In this document: positions 26,294 to 36,336 of the stretch, one piece after another | How positions within the stretch are numbered: the stretch's first letter is position 1 | Layout: every line of letters starts with the position of its first letter | NCBI GenBank assembly: GCA_905207705.1 | Contig: CAJLMA010000008.1 | Location: 44,099-108,098 of the forward strand | Direction of reading: 5' to 3' | Length of the DNA: 64,000 nucleotides | Source of the DNA: an uncultured Prevotellaceae bacterium | Lineage (GTDB): Bacteria > Bacteroidota > Bacteroidia > Bacteroidales > Muribaculaceae | Translations under genes and position numbers: made by a program | Notes under the pieces: model-generated | Told to the model about the DNA's origin: nothing | What the model saw: only the letters and a program-made list of their open reading frames with translations | Database searches by the model: none

Positions 26294-27844
26294 ATGAATA
26301 GAAGATTCTTATTATACACTTTCTTGTGTTGCATGTTTGCCGCGATGGTTGTTTCATGTAAGGATGATGATGAAATCGTCGATGGTAACGGCACTGTCGC
26401 ATTGTCGTCGAATGTGGCAATTACTGCGTTTAACCTTGTGGATAACAAAGACATATTGGCTAATCTCGACTCGGTGTTTTTTACTATCGACTTGAAGAAG
26501 GCCGAAATTTACAATGCCGATTCGCTGCCTAAAGGTACCGACATTTCCCGAATGCTTGTTGAAATGTCGTACCCCACATGTTATTCGGTAGAAGTCTCGA
26601 TAAACGGAGCCGAGCGCATGGCAGACACTACATTTGCTTATACAAGCTCGGATACAATAGACTTTACAGGCCGGGTGACTGTAAAGTTGACGGCAGCCGA
26701 TCAAGTTACTACTCGCACATATAACATAAAAGTGAACGTGCACGAGATGGAATCGGATTCTTTGCAATGGAACAGGCTGGAAAGACGGGATCTGCCATCA
26801 TTATATAATAATGTTACTCAACAAAAGACAGTCAAATTTGATGATGACGTGTATTGCCTGATGCGTGACAATGGCACTTATGTGCTGGGCGCGGCCGATG
26901 CTCCTGATGCGTCTTGGTCAAGCGAGGCTGTCGAGTTCCAATTTACTCCCGATATAGTGTCTTTCACTGCAACTGACGATGCATTCTATATCATCAGTGC
27001 TGACAATGGAGAGTTGTACACATCGCATGATGCTCGCAACTGGAGCAGTTGCGGCGTGTATTGGGCTTCGGTGGTCGGCGTTTATGGCAATCGTGTGTTG
27101 GGCGTTACAACGGTCGACGGTTCGGCGAGGTACATGCTTGACGAGTATCCGCGTCGTGCAAATTTTGTCCCGATCGAGGCCGAAGAAGGTTTCCCCGTGC
27201 GCGGAGCTTCCAATATGGTAATGTACCGCAGTGAATGGGGTACTAACGACATCGGCATAATCATTGGCGGTGTTACTGCTTCGGGCGAACGCATAGGCCG
27301 TTCGTGGGGATATGACGGTGAAAACTGGAGCCTGCTTGGCAATAACGACATTGGCCCTCATGAAGGTATGATGTTGCTTAATTATACAACCTTCGACGTG
27401 AACACCGACAACTGGACGGCAACTCCGCGTCCCACATTGCTCGCATTGGGCGGATATGTGAAGGACGGAGAGGCCGACAACACGCTGTATGTGTCGCGCA
27501 ATTACGGAGTTTCGTGGACAGTAGGCGACAGCCTTATACAGCTTCCCGATTATATTCCGGATGTGGCTTATGCCGACGCGATTGTGTTTAATACGACCAT
27601 GACCGACAAAGTGGCGGCTCGCAGTGGCAATACGGTGTGGGAATCGCATCCGTCGCGTGAATTGCCGGTGTGGTATATGGCAGTTGACCTGATGTCGTTG
27701 ACCTCGGGCGACGGAGTGAAGCCTGTAGAATCGTGGGAAGTACCTTACATATATTTGTTCGGAGGATATACGCGAAACGGCAACGTTTCAAATTCAATAT
27801 GGAAAGGCGTGATAAACAGGCTTATGTTCAAGCCTATTTATTAA
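26294..27844 (+). CDS. DUF6242-like lipoprotein
   Basis: Surface or periplasmic lipoprotein of 516 residues: signal peptide with lipobox VVSC, acylated Cys22, followed by a KDDDE acidic stretch that in Bacteroidota resembles lipoprotein export signals to the cell surface. The N-terminal part is a small beta domain (ITAFNLVDNKDIL ... TYNIKVNV), and the rest is propeller-like with repeated W-containing blades (SHDARNWSSCGVYW, SWGYDGENWSLLG, SRNYGVSWTVGDS). It resembles DUF6242. Function unknown. It precedes DUF6089, uppS and bamA on the same strand. A TAAATTTG -7 box lies at about 26262-26269. Confidence 0.75.
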   Translation: MNRRFLLYTFLCCMFAAMVVSCKDDDEIVDGNGTVALSSNVAITAFNLVDNKDILANLDSVFFTIDLKKAEIYNADSLPKGTDISRMLVEMSYPTCYSVEVSINGAERMADTTFAYTSSDTIDFTGRVTVKLTAADQVTTRTYNIKVNVHEMESDSLQWNRLERRDLPSLYNNVTQQKTVKFDDDVYCLMRDNGTYVLGAADAPDASWSSEAVEFQFTPDIVSFTATDDAFYIISADNGELYTSHDARNWSSCGVYWASVVGVYGNRVLGVTTVDGSARYMLDEYPRRANFVPIEAEEGFPVRGASNMVMYRSEWGTNDIGIIIGGVTASGERIGRSWGYDGENWSLLGNNDIGPHEGMMLLNYTTFDVNTDNWTATPRPTLLALGGYVKDGEADNTLYVSRNYGVSWTVGDSLIQLPDYIPDVAYADAIVFNTTMTDKVAARSGNTVWESHPSRELPVWYMAVDLMSLTSGDGVKPVESWEVPYIYLFGGYTRNGNVSNSIWKGVINRLMFKPIY

Positions 27845-27926
27845 AACCTTGGCACGATTGCATACTTTTTATGGCTGATTTGCGTTATTTTGGATATACA
27901 CAGTTAACAATAAACGTAAACTTGTC

Positions 27927-28595
27927 TTGAAAAAAATAATCGCAATATTAGTTATGACAATCACGGCCGTGGCCGGACTGAAAGCTCAGGACTATCGCTA
28001 TGAAATAGGCGGAGGGATAGGCATGAGCGGTTATCTCGGAGATGCAAACAGGTCTAATTTTTTGAAGCATCCAGGAGTGGCCGGAGGCGCAGTGTTCCGC
28101 TATATAATTGACCGCCGCTGGGCATTGAAAGCCAATATGCTGGCGGTGAGCATTAATGGAAATTCCGAAGATGCCGGAATAACATATCCCGATGGTGCGA
28201 CATACGAATTCAATTCGGTGTTGTATGATTTCGGGGCACAGATGGAGTTTAATTTCTTCAATTTCGGCATCGGGTCGAAATATATGAATTTAAAGCGCAT
28301 CACACCTTATCTCACGGTGGGATTGGGGGGAACTGTGGCGAGCTATGACAGTGGTTCCTCTTTTACCATAAACCTGCCGATGGGCGTTGGGGTGAAATAC
28401 AAATGGAAGGAGCGATTGAACCTCGGGCTGGAGTTCACCATGCGGAAAAGCTTTGGTGACAAGCTCGATGGCTTGAGCGACCTTAACGGCATAAAAAGCT
28501 CGTTTGCAAAGAATACCGACTGGTATTCGGTGTTAATGTTTACAATCACCTACGAGTTCAGCAAGCGTTGTAAAGTGTGCCATTATGTAGATTGA
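27927..28595 (+). CDS. DUF6089-like outer-membrane beta-barrel protein
   Basis: 222-residue protein with signal peptide (MKKIIAILVMTITAVAGLKAQ) and a repeated amphipathic strand pattern of a small outer-membrane barrel (YRYEIGGGIGMSGYLGD, AQMEFNFFNFGIGSKY, TPYLTVGLGGTVASYD, INLPMGVGVKYKWKERLNLGLEF). It resembles DUF6089, which I recall as regularly placed before uppS and bamA. The start codon is TTG: no ATG or GTG lies upstream in frame nearby, and the first internal ATG (27954) would destroy the signal peptide. Role unknown, probably in envelope biogenesis by association. Confidence 0.78.
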   Translation: MKKIIAILVMTITAVAGLKAQDYRYEIGGGIGMSGYLGDANRSNFLKHPGVAGGAVFRYIIDRRWALKANMLAVSINGNSEDAGITYPDGATYEFNSVLYDFGAQMEFNFFNFGIGSKYMNLKRITPYLTVGLGGTVASYDSGSSFTINLPMGVGVKYKWKERLNLGLEFTMRKSFGDKLDGLSDLNGIKSSFAKNTDWYSVLMFTITYEFSKRCKVCHYVD

Positions 28596-28631
28596 ATCAA
28601 GGATTTGATTAACGACTTAAAAATGTAGAAA

Positions 28632-29375
28632 ATGTCGATAGTGGATGAAATAGACAGAAACCGGTTGCCTCGCCATGTGGCAATAATAATGGACGGCAAC
28701 GGGCGATGGGCAAAGCAAAAGCATCTTGACCGTTCGCAAGGACATGTAGAGGGTGTCAAAGCTGTCCGACGGGTTACGGAAATTGCTTCGGAACTCGGCA
28801 TCGGCTACTTGACTTTATATACTTTTTCCACTGAAAACTGGAAAAGGCCTAAGGATGAGGTTGACGCATTGATGAATCTCATCGTGGTGGCAATAGAAAA
28901 CGAAACTCCCGACTTGATAAAGAACAACGTCAGGTTGACCATGATTGGCGATATAGAGCGCATGCCGCAATTTGCGAGCGAACGCTTGAGGAAGTGCATG
29001 GACGATACTGCCGCCTGTACCGGGCTTGTGCTGTGTCTGGCCTTGAGCTATTCTTCAAAGTGGGAAATGCTCGAAGCGTGCAAGAAAATCGCTGTCAAGG
29101 TGCGTGACGGGGAGATAGGGGTGGACGACATCGACGACAAGTTGTTCAGCGACTCGTTGTCGACCTGTGGTGTCCCCGATCCCGATTTATTGATACGCAC
29201 TGCCGGAGATTTGCGTCTCAGCAACTTCCTGTTGTGGCAAATAGCGTATGCCGAACTTTATTTCACCAACACTTTTTGGCCCGATTTCTCCAAGGATGAT
29301 TTTTGTCGAGCGATAATAGACTATCAAGGTCGCGAGCGAAGGTTTGGAAAAACGAGCGAGCAGGTGTCGAAATGA
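28632..29375 (+). CDS. uppS: Undecaprenyl diphosphate synthase (cis-isoprenyl transferase)
   Basis: Condenses isopentenyl units onto farnesyl diphosphate to make the C55 carrier for peptidoglycan and surface glycans. The 247-residue protein has HVAIIMDGNGRWA with catalytic Asp21, GHVEGVKAV, TLYTFSTENWKRP and the C-terminal DLLIRTAGDLRLSNFLLWQ. It lies 36 bases after the DUF6089 gene and 47 before bamA, within an envelope-biogenesis run. Confidence 0.96.
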   Translation: MSIVDEIDRNRLPRHVAIIMDGNGRWAKQKHLDRSQGHVEGVKAVRRVTEIASELGIGYLTLYTFSTENWKRPKDEVDALMNLIVVAIENETPDLIKNNVRLTMIGDIERMPQFASERLRKCMDDTAACTGLVLCLALSYSSKWEMLEACKKIAVKVRDGEIGVDDIDDKLFSDSLSTCGVPDPDLLIRTAGDLRLSNFLLWQIAYAELYFTNTFWPDFSKDDFCRAIIDYQGRERRFGKTSEQVSK

Positions 29376-29422
29376 CATGCTTCGGGTTGTTATAATAACA
29401 TAAATGAAAAAATAATTTCAAT

Positions 29423-32035
29423 ATGCGTTTGAAGCTGTTTCTAATTCTCTCAATGATAGCAGGCTTGGTGCCATTTAAAAGTTCCGCTGCCGAGGTAAAT
29501 GATACAATATATGCCCCAAATGTGGTGTTTTCGTCCATGCCGAGGCAGTATGAAATAGCCGGAATCAAGGTTACAGGTGTAGATAACTATGAGGATTACA
29601 TTATCATAGGTTATTCCGGATTGACGATAGGACAGAAGGTTGAAATTCCGGGTTCCGAAATTACAGCCGCAGCCAAGCGTTTCTGGCGTCAAGGCTTGTT
29701 TTCCAAAGTGCAGATAAAGGTCGAGAAGATTTATCAGGACAAGGTGTGGCTTGAAATAGCATTGCGTCAACAGCCCCGCATATCTGAAATCAATTACATA
29801 GGCGTGAAGAAGGGTGAAAGGGAGGATTTGCAATTGCGTCTCGGATTGATGAAAGGCAACCAGTTCACGCCGAATATAGCTGCCCGTGCCGAGCAAATAA
29901 TTGAAAAATACTTTGATGCAAAAGGCTTTAAGAATGCCGACGTGAAAGTCAACCAACGTCCCGACATCAGCAATGAGAACGAGGTCATTGTAGACATTAT
30001 CGTCGACAAGCACGACAAGATAAAGGTGCACAAGATTTATTTCACAGGCAACAAGGTGCTGAGCGACCGCAAGTTGAAACGGGTAATGAAAAAAACCAAC
30101 GAAAGCCGTAGCCTCATCAAGTTGTTCAGCCAGAAGAAATTTGTGTCGAGCGATTACGAGGACGATAAAAAGCGCATAATTGAAAAATACAATGAGCTGG
30201 GTTACCGCGATGCGAAGATTATTGCCGACAGTGTGGTAAATTACAGTGAGAAGAAAGTGGATGTGTACATTCACATAGAAGAAGGACAGCAATATTATAT
30301 ATCCAAAATCAATTGGGTGGGAAATACGATATTCCCTTCAACTTTCCTTGATAACGTGCTTGGAATCTTGCCGGGCGACGTTTACAACCAGAAGCTCATA
30401 AACAAGCGCACTACTGAGGATGATGACGCAATCGCCAATCTGTATATGGACCGTGGTTACTTGTTCTACCAACTTGTGCCCATTGAATCAAATATAAAGG
30501 GCGATTCGATAGAATTGGAAATGCGCATGTTCGAAGGCCCTCAAGCGCGTATCAACAAGGTTGTCATCAATGGTAATGACAGGTTGTATGAAAAAGTGGT
30601 GCGTCGTGAGTTGTTCGTGCGTCCCGGAGAATTGTTCTCCAAGTCTGACTTGATGCGCTCGGCTCGTGAAATTGCACAGACAGGCCATTTCGACCCTGAG
30701 ACGATGGATATACGTCCTGAGCCTAATGAACAAAACGGTACGGTTGACATTATTTTTAATCTTGAATCAAAAGCTAACGACCAAATTGAGTTTTCGGCCG
30801 GTTGGGGACAAACGGGTATCATAGGCCGGTTGAGCTTGAAATTCACAAATTTCTCGATACAGAATTTGTTCAAGCCGTCATCCTATAAAGGAATAATTCC
30901 GCAAGGAGAAGGACAGACATTCACAATATCGGCACAGACCAATGCTAAGTATTACCAAGCATATAGTGTGTCGTTCCTCGACCCGTGGTTTGGAGGCAAG
31001 CGTCCGAACTCTCTGTCGGTATCGGCCTATTATTCTCGCCAGACAGGTATCAACGACTCTTATTACAACCAGTCGTGGGCCAATGGCAGCTGGGGGCTCG
31101 GATATTGGGGCACTGCTGGCCTTAACGACTATTATCAGGCTCAATACGAGGATTCTTACGACCCGAACAAGTTCTTGCAGATGGCAGGAGTTTCGGTCGG
31201 ATTTGGGAAACGTCTTAACTGGCCCGACAACTATTTCACATTCACCGCCGAGTTGAGTTATCGTTGGTATTATTTGAAGAATTGGGATTACCTCTACTAT
31301 ATGAATAATGGTGTGTCCAATTCTATCGTACTCGGATTGACATTGGCACGCAACAGTATCGACAACCCGTTGTACACCCGTTCGGGTAGCCAGTTCTCAC
31401 TTTCGTTGCAATTGACACCTCCGGCATCGTTGTTCGGCAACAAGGACTGGAAAGCATTGTCGCAACAGAATACCGAGGAGTCGCGCAAGGAAATGTATAA
31501 GTGGATTGAATATTGGAAACTTAAGTTCAATGCGCGTACATATACACCACTTACCGATCCTGCAGGAAAATGGACGCTCGTGCTTATGACTCGTGCCGAC
31601 ATCGGTTTGCTTGGCAGCTACAACCGTTATTTGAAGTCGCCGTTCGAGACATTCTATGTAGGTGGCGACGGTATGTCGGGAAGTTACACTTATGCAACCG
31701 AAACAATCGCCTTGCGTGGTTATGATAACGGATCGTTGACACCGTATGGTAGCGAAGGTTATGCCTACACACGGTTCTGCTTTGAGCTGCACTTCCCGTT
31801 CATGTTGCAACAGAGCACCACTATCTACGGACTTGCTTTCTTGGAGGGTGGTAACGCATGGACGAGCGTGAAAGACTTCTCGCCATTTGACCTCAAGAGG
31901 TCGGCCGGAGTCGGTGTCCGTATCTTCTTGCCTATGGTCGGCATGATGGGTATTGACTGGGCTTACGGTTTCGACCAAGTACGCGGCGACACAGGCGGCA
32001 GCCACTTCCACTTCATTCTCGGTCAGGAATTCTGA
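29423..32035 (+). CDS. bamA: Outer-membrane protein assembly factor BamA
   Basis: Core of the BAM machine that folds beta-barrels into the outer membrane. 870 residues: signal peptide (1-23), five POTRA domains over about residues 40-430 (for example YEIAGIKVTGVDNYED, INYIGVKKGER, VHKIYFTGNKVLSDRKLKR, ISKINWVGNTIFPS, INKVVINGNDRLYEKVVRRE), then a 16-strand barrel to the C-terminal FHFILGQEF, which ends in an aromatic residue as barrel proteins do. The two skp/ompH chaperone genes follow, the normal partner arrangement. Confidence 0.96.
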   Translation: MRLKLFLILSMIAGLVPFKSSAAEVNDTIYAPNVVFSSMPRQYEIAGIKVTGVDNYEDYIIIGYSGLTIGQKVEIPGSEITAAAKRFWRQGLFSKVQIKVEKIYQDKVWLEIALRQQPRISEINYIGVKKGEREDLQLRLGLMKGNQFTPNIAARAEQIIEKYFDAKGFKNADVKVNQRPDISNENEVIVDIIVDKHDKIKVHKIYFTGNKVLSDRKLKRVMKKTNESRSLIKLFSQKKFVSSDYEDDKKRIIEKYNELGYRDAKIIADSVVNYSEKKVDVYIHIEEGQQYYISKINWVGNTIFPSTFLDNVLGILPGDVYNQKLINKRTTEDDDAIANLYMDRGYLFYQLVPIESNIKGDSIELEMRMFEGPQARINKVVINGNDRLYEKVVRRELFVRPGELFSKSDLMRSAREIAQTGHFDPETMDIRPEPNEQNGTVDIIFNLESKANDQIEFSAGWGQTGIIGRLSLKFTNFSIQNLFKPSSYKGIIPQGEGQTFTISAQTNAKYYQAYSVSFLDPWFGGKRPNSLSVSAYYSRQTGINDSYYNQSWANGSWGLGYWGTAGLNDYYQAQYEDSYDPNKFLQMAGVSVGFGKRLNWPDNYFTFTAELSYRWYYLKNWDYLYYMNNGVSNSIVLGLTLARNSIDNPLYTRSGSQFSLSLQLTPPASLFGNKDWKALSQQNTEESRKEMYKWIEYWKLKFNARTYTPLTDPAGKWTLVLMTRADIGLLGSYNRYLKSPFETFYVGGDGMSGSYTYATETIALRGYDNGSLTPYGSEGYAYTRFCFELHFPFMLQQSTTIYGLAFLEGGNAWTSVKDFSPFDLKRSAGVGVRIFLPMVGMMGIDWAYGFDQVRGDTGGSHFHFILGQEF

Positions 32036-32167
32036 CGCAAGGTGTTGGCAAAAGAAGTGTATTAATGTCAAAATTGTAGAATTAACATTAAAATGCAGCA
32101 TAAAAAGTAAACTATTGCGTTATGCTTGTGTCAAATGTGTATAATTCGTAATTAAAATCTTACCATT

Positions 32168-32683
32168 ATGAAGAAAATATTGACAGCCATGATTGTCATG
32201 GCGGCATTTAGTTTCAGTGCATCGGCGCAAAAATTTGCTCTTGTCGACATGGAATATATACTGAAGAACATCCCTGCCTATGAAATGGCAAATGAACAGT
32301 TGAACCAAGTGTCGTTGCGATGGCAAAAGGAAGTGGACGACCTTGCCAAGGAAGCGCAGACGCTTTACAAGAACTTTCAGAGCGACATGGTGTTCTTGAC
32401 CGACGAGCAAAAGAAGACCAAGGAAGAGGAGATAGTTGCCAAGGAAAAAGAAGTGACGGAATTGCGCTATAAATATTTCGGCCCCGAAGGCGAATTGTTC
32501 AAAAAACGCCAATCGCTCATCAAGCCTATACAGGATGACATTTATGAAGCTGTGAAAAAAGTGAGTGAAGAGCGCGGATATCAAGTGATATTTGACCGGG
32601 CTTCGTTCGAAAGCATTATTTTCGCTTCACCGCGTATTGATATTAGTAATGAAGTGCTTGCAAAATTAGGATATTCAAAATAA
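32168..32683 (+). CDS. OmpH/Skp-family periplasmic chaperone (first copy)
   Basis: 171-residue periplasmic chaperone of the Skp/OmpH family that holds unfolded outer-membrane proteins for BamA. Signal peptide MKKILTAMIVMAAFSFSASA, then the core FALVDMEYILKNIPAYEMANEQL, a long charged coiled-coil (about 45-125) forming the tentacles, and VIFDRASFESIIFA returning to the body. It follows bamA by 132 bases and is followed by a second paralogue. Confidence 0.93.
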   Translation: MKKILTAMIVMAAFSFSASAQKFALVDMEYILKNIPAYEMANEQLNQVSLRWQKEVDDLAKEAQTLYKNFQSDMVFLTDEQKKTKEEEIVAKEKEVTELRYKYFGPEGELFKKRQSLIKPIQDDIYEAVKKVSEERGYQVIFDRASFESIIFASPRIDISNEVLAKLGYSK

Positions 32684-32756
32684 TATATTAATTTTGCATC
32701 ATGAATCTGCATTTTCTATTGGTCAATTAGGATATAATAAAAAACTTAACTAAAAA

Positions 32757-33263
32757 ATGATAAAGAAATTATTAGTGGCTATTTTGATAGCCTTCCCTAT
32801 GTGCCTTGCAGCGCAAACTTTGAAATTTGGAACAGTAAATTCACAAGAAATTTTCAATCTCATGCCCGACAAGGCTACGGCCGAATCAACTCTTCAATCG
32901 GTAGCTGAAAAATATCAGGCAGAATTGAAGAAACTTCAGGAAGAGTTTGACAAAAAATACCAAGAATTCCAAACACTCGATGAGGCAACTCCTCAATCCA
33001 TAAAGGATCGCCGCATGCAAGAATTGCAAGAAAACAACCAAAAGATACAGAACTTCCAGCAGATGGCTGCACAAGACATGCAAAAGCAACAAGAAACTTT
33101 GCTTGCTCCGATTACCGACAAAATCCAAAAGGCAATCCAAGCCGTAGGTGCTGAAGGCGGTTACACGTTCATTTATGATTTGTCGATTCCTTGCGTGGTT
33201 TATTCCGGAACAGGTGCCGAGGATGTCACTGCCAAGGTTAAGGCAAAACTTGGAATACAGTAA
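32757..33263 (+). CDS. OmpH/Skp-family periplasmic chaperone (second copy)
   Basis: 168-residue paralogue of the preceding gene with the same layout: signal peptide MIKKLLVAILIAFPMCLA, FGTVNSQEIFNLMPDKATAES, a Gln- and Lys-rich coiled-coil (about 45-120) and YTFIYDLSIPCVVYSG near the end. The two copies are clearly diverged in the coiled-coil, suggesting different client preferences. Tandem skp genes after bamA are common in Bacteroidales. Confidence 0.93.
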   Translation: MIKKLLVAILIAFPMCLAAQTLKFGTVNSQEIFNLMPDKATAESTLQSVAEKYQAELKKLQEEFDKKYQEFQTLDEATPQSIKDRRMQELQENNQKIQNFQQMAAQDMQKQQETLLAPITDKIQKAIQAVGAEGGYTFIYDLSIPCVVYSGTGAEDVTAKVKAKLGIQ

Positions 33264-33476
33264 AAACTAAAATAAATATTTGTAATTAAGATATAATTGG
33301 GACGTGACGGTTAAATATTTGCCGTCGCGTCCTTTTTTAGTGTCAGTCATGGCGTTGCTGATGCAGAAGTGCTTGATATTTTTGCCTATCAATCTGTTTA
33401 CAAGCAGTTTTAATTTGTGTATTTGATAAAAAAATTGTTCCTTTGCACGTTCTTTTGGAAAATCACGAAAAGAGAA

Positions 33477-34322
33477 ATGATAACAGTCAGTAAAGTCAGT
33501 GAACTGGAAAATGAGGTGAATGTCCTTCGCCTCAAAGGCAAGACCATTGGCCTTGTCCCGACGATGGGTGCGTTGCACGAAGGTCATATTTCACTTGTGA
33601 ACCGTTGTCGCAAGGAAAATGACGTTGTTGTGGTGAGTGTTTTTGTAAATCCTACACAATTCAACAATAAAGAAGACTTGCGCACATATCCTCGTACCGA
33701 AGAGGCCGATAAGGCTTTGTTGGAAAAGGCAGGATGCGACATCGTGTTTATGCCTACAGTGGAAGATGTGTACCCCGAACCAGATACGAGAGTCTTCAAC
33801 CTTGGCAAAGTGGCTGAAGTGATGGAAGGTGCCATGCGTCCGGGCCATTTCAACGGAGTGGCGCAAATAGTGAGCAAGTTGTTCATCTATGTAAAACCCG
33901 ACAGGGCTTATTTCGGAGAAAAGGATTTTCAACAAATTGCCGTGATAAGGCAAATGGTGAAGACCGAGGGGTTCAAGCTCGACATTGTGGCTTGTCCGAT
34001 AGTGCGCGAAGCCGACGGCCTTGCAAAGAGCAGCCGCAATGTGCGCCTTGATGCCAATGCACGCAAGGTAGCTCCAAATATTTACAGAGTATTGAGCGAA
34101 AGCCTTGATTATGCAAATACGCACTCCGTTGCCGACACGCAACAGCATGTGATAGATTCAATAAACGCCTATCCCGAAATGGAGGTGGAATATTATCAGA
34201 TTGTCGATGGCATCTCACTAATGCCTGTCGCTTCGTGGAATGAAAGCAATTATATCGTTGGTTGTGTAACAGTTTATTGTGGCGGAGTGCGCCTCATAGA
34301 CAATATTGCTTATCGCAAATAA
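33477..34322 (+). CDS. panC: Pantothenate synthetase
   Basis: Joins pantoate and beta-alanine with ATP to give pantothenate. The 281-residue protein carries VPTMGALHEGH (28-38) with the HxGH-type nucleotide site, FVNPTQFN, GEKDFQQ and KSSRNVRL (KMSKS-like loop). ATG 33477 follows AAAGAGAA and matches the family start; the longer frame is rejected. It lies just before panD, whose product supplies beta-alanine. Confidence 0.96.
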   Translation: MITVSKVSELENEVNVLRLKGKTIGLVPTMGALHEGHISLVNRCRKENDVVVVSVFVNPTQFNNKEDLRTYPRTEEADKALLEKAGCDIVFMPTVEDVYPEPDTRVFNLGKVAEVMEGAMRPGHFNGVAQIVSKLFIYVKPDRAYFGEKDFQQIAVIRQMVKTEGFKLDIVACPIVREADGLAKSSRNVRLDANARKVAPNIYRVLSESLDYANTHSVADTQQHVIDSINAYPEMEVEYYQIVDGISLMPVASWNESNYIVGCVTVYCGGVRLIDNIAYRK

Positions 34323-34353
34323 CAACATAATCCGGAAAGCAGATACAAGAATC

Positions 34354-34704
34354 ATGCAGATACAAGTATTGAAATCAAAGATACATAGAGCCACCGTAAC
34401 CGAGGCCAACTTGAATTACATAGGCAGCATAACCATTGATGAAGACTTGATGGATGCGGCCAACATTATTCGAGGCGAGCGAGTTTTCATTGTAGACAAC
34501 AACAATGGCGAGCGGTTTGACACTTATGTCATTGCCGGCGAGCGTGGCTCGGGAGTCGTTTGTCTCAATGGAGCGGCCGCGCGTAAGGTGCAGCCGGGCG
34601 ACGTGGTGATAATAATGGCTTATGCCATGCTTGATTTTGAAGAAGCCAAGAATTTCAAGCCGTCGGTAGTGTTTCCCGAACCGGGAACCAACCATCTGGC
34701 ATGA
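34354..34704 (+). CDS. panD: Aspartate 1-decarboxylase, pyruvoyl type
   Basis: Makes beta-alanine from aspartate for pantothenate. 116 residues, as usual. The self-cleavage site is Gly24-Ser25 in NYIGSITID, giving the pyruvoyl group on the alpha chain; ERFDTYVIAGERGSG and LNGAAARKVQPGD are conserved active-site stretches. ATG 34354 is selected because it gives MQIQVLKSKIHRATVT, the family start. It lies 31 bases after panC. Confidence 0.96.
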   Translation: MQIQVLKSKIHRATVTEANLNYIGSITIDEDLMDAANIIRGERVFIVDNNNGERFDTYVIAGERGSGVVCLNGAAARKVQPGDVVIIMAYAMLDFEEAKNFKPSVVFPEPGTNHLA

Positions 34705-34757
34705 TAATGCTTCATACTGTTAAGATCAAAAATAGTAAGTAATTAAATAACACTCTG

Positions 34758-36086
34758 ATGTTTGAAAATTTAAGTGAAAGACTCGAACGATCGCTGAAGG
34801 TCCTTAAAGGAGAAGGCAAGATTACCGAAATAAATGTAGCCGAGACATTAAAAGATGTCCGTCGCGCCCTTATTGATGCCGATGTTAACTATAAGGTGGC
34901 AAAACAATTTGTTGACACTGTCAAGGCTAAGGCCATGGGACAGGATGTCATAAATTCATTGAAACCTAAGGAGTTGATGGTTAAAATCGTACATGACGAA
35001 TTGACCGAACTCATGGGCGGAACGCAAGCCGAATTTAAAATCGACGGAAAGCCGGCCGTGATATTGATGTCGGGTCTGCAAGGTTCGGGTAAGACTACTT
35101 TCTCGGGCAAGCTCGCTCGCAAGCTGAAGAGTGAAAAAGGCAAGCGTCCATTGCTTGTTGCGTGCGACGTGTATCGTCCTGCCGCCATTGAGCAGTTGAA
35201 AGTGCTTGCAGCCCAAATAGATGTACCGGTTTATACCGAACCCGACAGCAAAGATCCTGTTCAAATAGCAAAGCACGCCATCGATGAGGCAAAGAAGATG
35301 AGTTATGATCTCGTCATTATCGATACGGCAGGTCGTCTCGCCGTTGACGAGAAAATGATGGATGAAATAGAGGCTATCAAGAACGCAGTGAATCCTACCG
35401 AGACCTTGTTTGTGGTCGATGCCATGACAGGTCAAGATGCAGTGAACACTGCCAAGGAATTCAACGACCGTCTTGACTTTGACGGAGTGGTGCTTACCAA
35501 GCTCGATGGTGACACCCGTGGCGGTGCGGCATTGTCGATACGCACGGTTGTCAACAAGCCTATCAAATTTGTCGGTACGGGAGAAAAGCTTGAGGCCATC
35601 GATCCTTTCCGTCCTGCCGGTATGGCCGACCGCATCCTTGGCATGGGCGATATAGTTTCGTTCGTGGAACGAATGCAGCAAAACTATGATGAGGAGGAAG
35701 CTCGTAAACTGCAAGCCAAGATTGCCAAGAACAAATTTGATTTCAATGACTTCCTCGGACAGATTGCCCAAATCAAGAAGATGGGTAACTTGAAAGAACT
35801 TGCATCAATGATTCCGGGAGTAGGGAAGGCCATTAAGGATCTCGATATCGACGATAACGCTTTCAAGAGCATCGAAGCCATAATTTATTCCATGACTCCT
35901 ATCGAGCGCGAGCGTCCTGAAATAATCAATGGAAGCCGCCGTCAACGCATAGCAAAAGGTAGCGGCACTTCATTGCAAGAGGTGAACAGGTTGTTGAAGC
36001 AGTTTGACCAGACTCGCAAGATGATGAAGATGGTTACAAGCAACAAGATGGGTAAAATGATGCTTCCCAAGTTGCGCAGGAAGTAG
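34758..36086 (+). CDS. ffh: Signal recognition particle protein Ffh
   Basis: GTPase of the bacterial SRP that targets nascent membrane proteins to FtsY and the Sec translocon. 442 residues: N domain (1-90), G domain with P-loop GLQGSGKTT (106-114), DTAGRLAVDEKMM and TKLDGDTRGG, and a Met-rich M domain (about 320-442, TRKMMKMVTSNKMGKMMLPKLR in two overlapping parts) that binds 4.5S RNA. The RNA gene was not found in the window. An intrinsic terminator follows. Confidence 0.97.
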   Translation: MFENLSERLERSLKVLKGEGKITEINVAETLKDVRRALIDADVNYKVAKQFVDTVKAKAMGQDVINSLKPKELMVKIVHDELTELMGGTQAEFKIDGKPAVILMSGLQGSGKTTFSGKLARKLKSEKGKRPLLVACDVYRPAAIEQLKVLAAQIDVPVYTEPDSKDPVQIAKHAIDEAKKMSYDLVIIDTAGRLAVDEKMMDEIEAIKNAVNPTETLFVVDAMTGQDAVNTAKEFNDRLDFDGVVLTKLDGDTRGGAALSIRTVVNKPIKFVGTGEKLEAIDPFRPAGMADRILGMGDIVSFVERMQQNYDEEEARKLQAKIAKNKFDFNDFLGQIAQIKKMGNLKELASMIPGVGKAIKDLDIDDNAFKSIEAIIYSMTPIERERPEIINGSRRQRIAKGSGTSLQEVNRLLKQFDQTRKMMKMVTSNKMGKMMLPKLRRK

Positions 36087-36136
36087 GTGGAAATGACTTT
36101 TGCAAATTGCGTGAAGCGAAAAGATAAAACAGCCGG

Positions 36137-36182
36137 GGAACAGTCTGATGCCATATTGCATGGAGCAGACTGTTCCTTCTCT
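36137..36182 (+). terminator. ffh terminator
   Basis: 11-bp perfect stem (36137-36147 with 36166-36176) followed by TTCTCTTTTT. Confidence 0.8.
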
Positions 36183-36204
36183 TTTTGGCAAACCGGCCAT
36201 GAAG

Positions 36205-36236
36205 TTTGTCTTATTCGGCAAAATGTCCTACATTTG
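36205..36236 (+). promoter_or_regulatory. folD promoter
   Basis: TTTG (36205-36208), 20-base spacer, TACATTTG (36229-36236): exact Bacteroidota -33/-7 promoter, leaving a leader of about 95 bases before folD. Confidence 0.7.
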
Positions 36237-36336
36237 CTTTGTCCATGACGTGAAAGTAAAAAAATGAATACTGGCGGCAGCACCAGAATCGCTGTCGAGG
36301 TGCGATATAGTTAAAAACGATAAAAACAGTTGAAAT

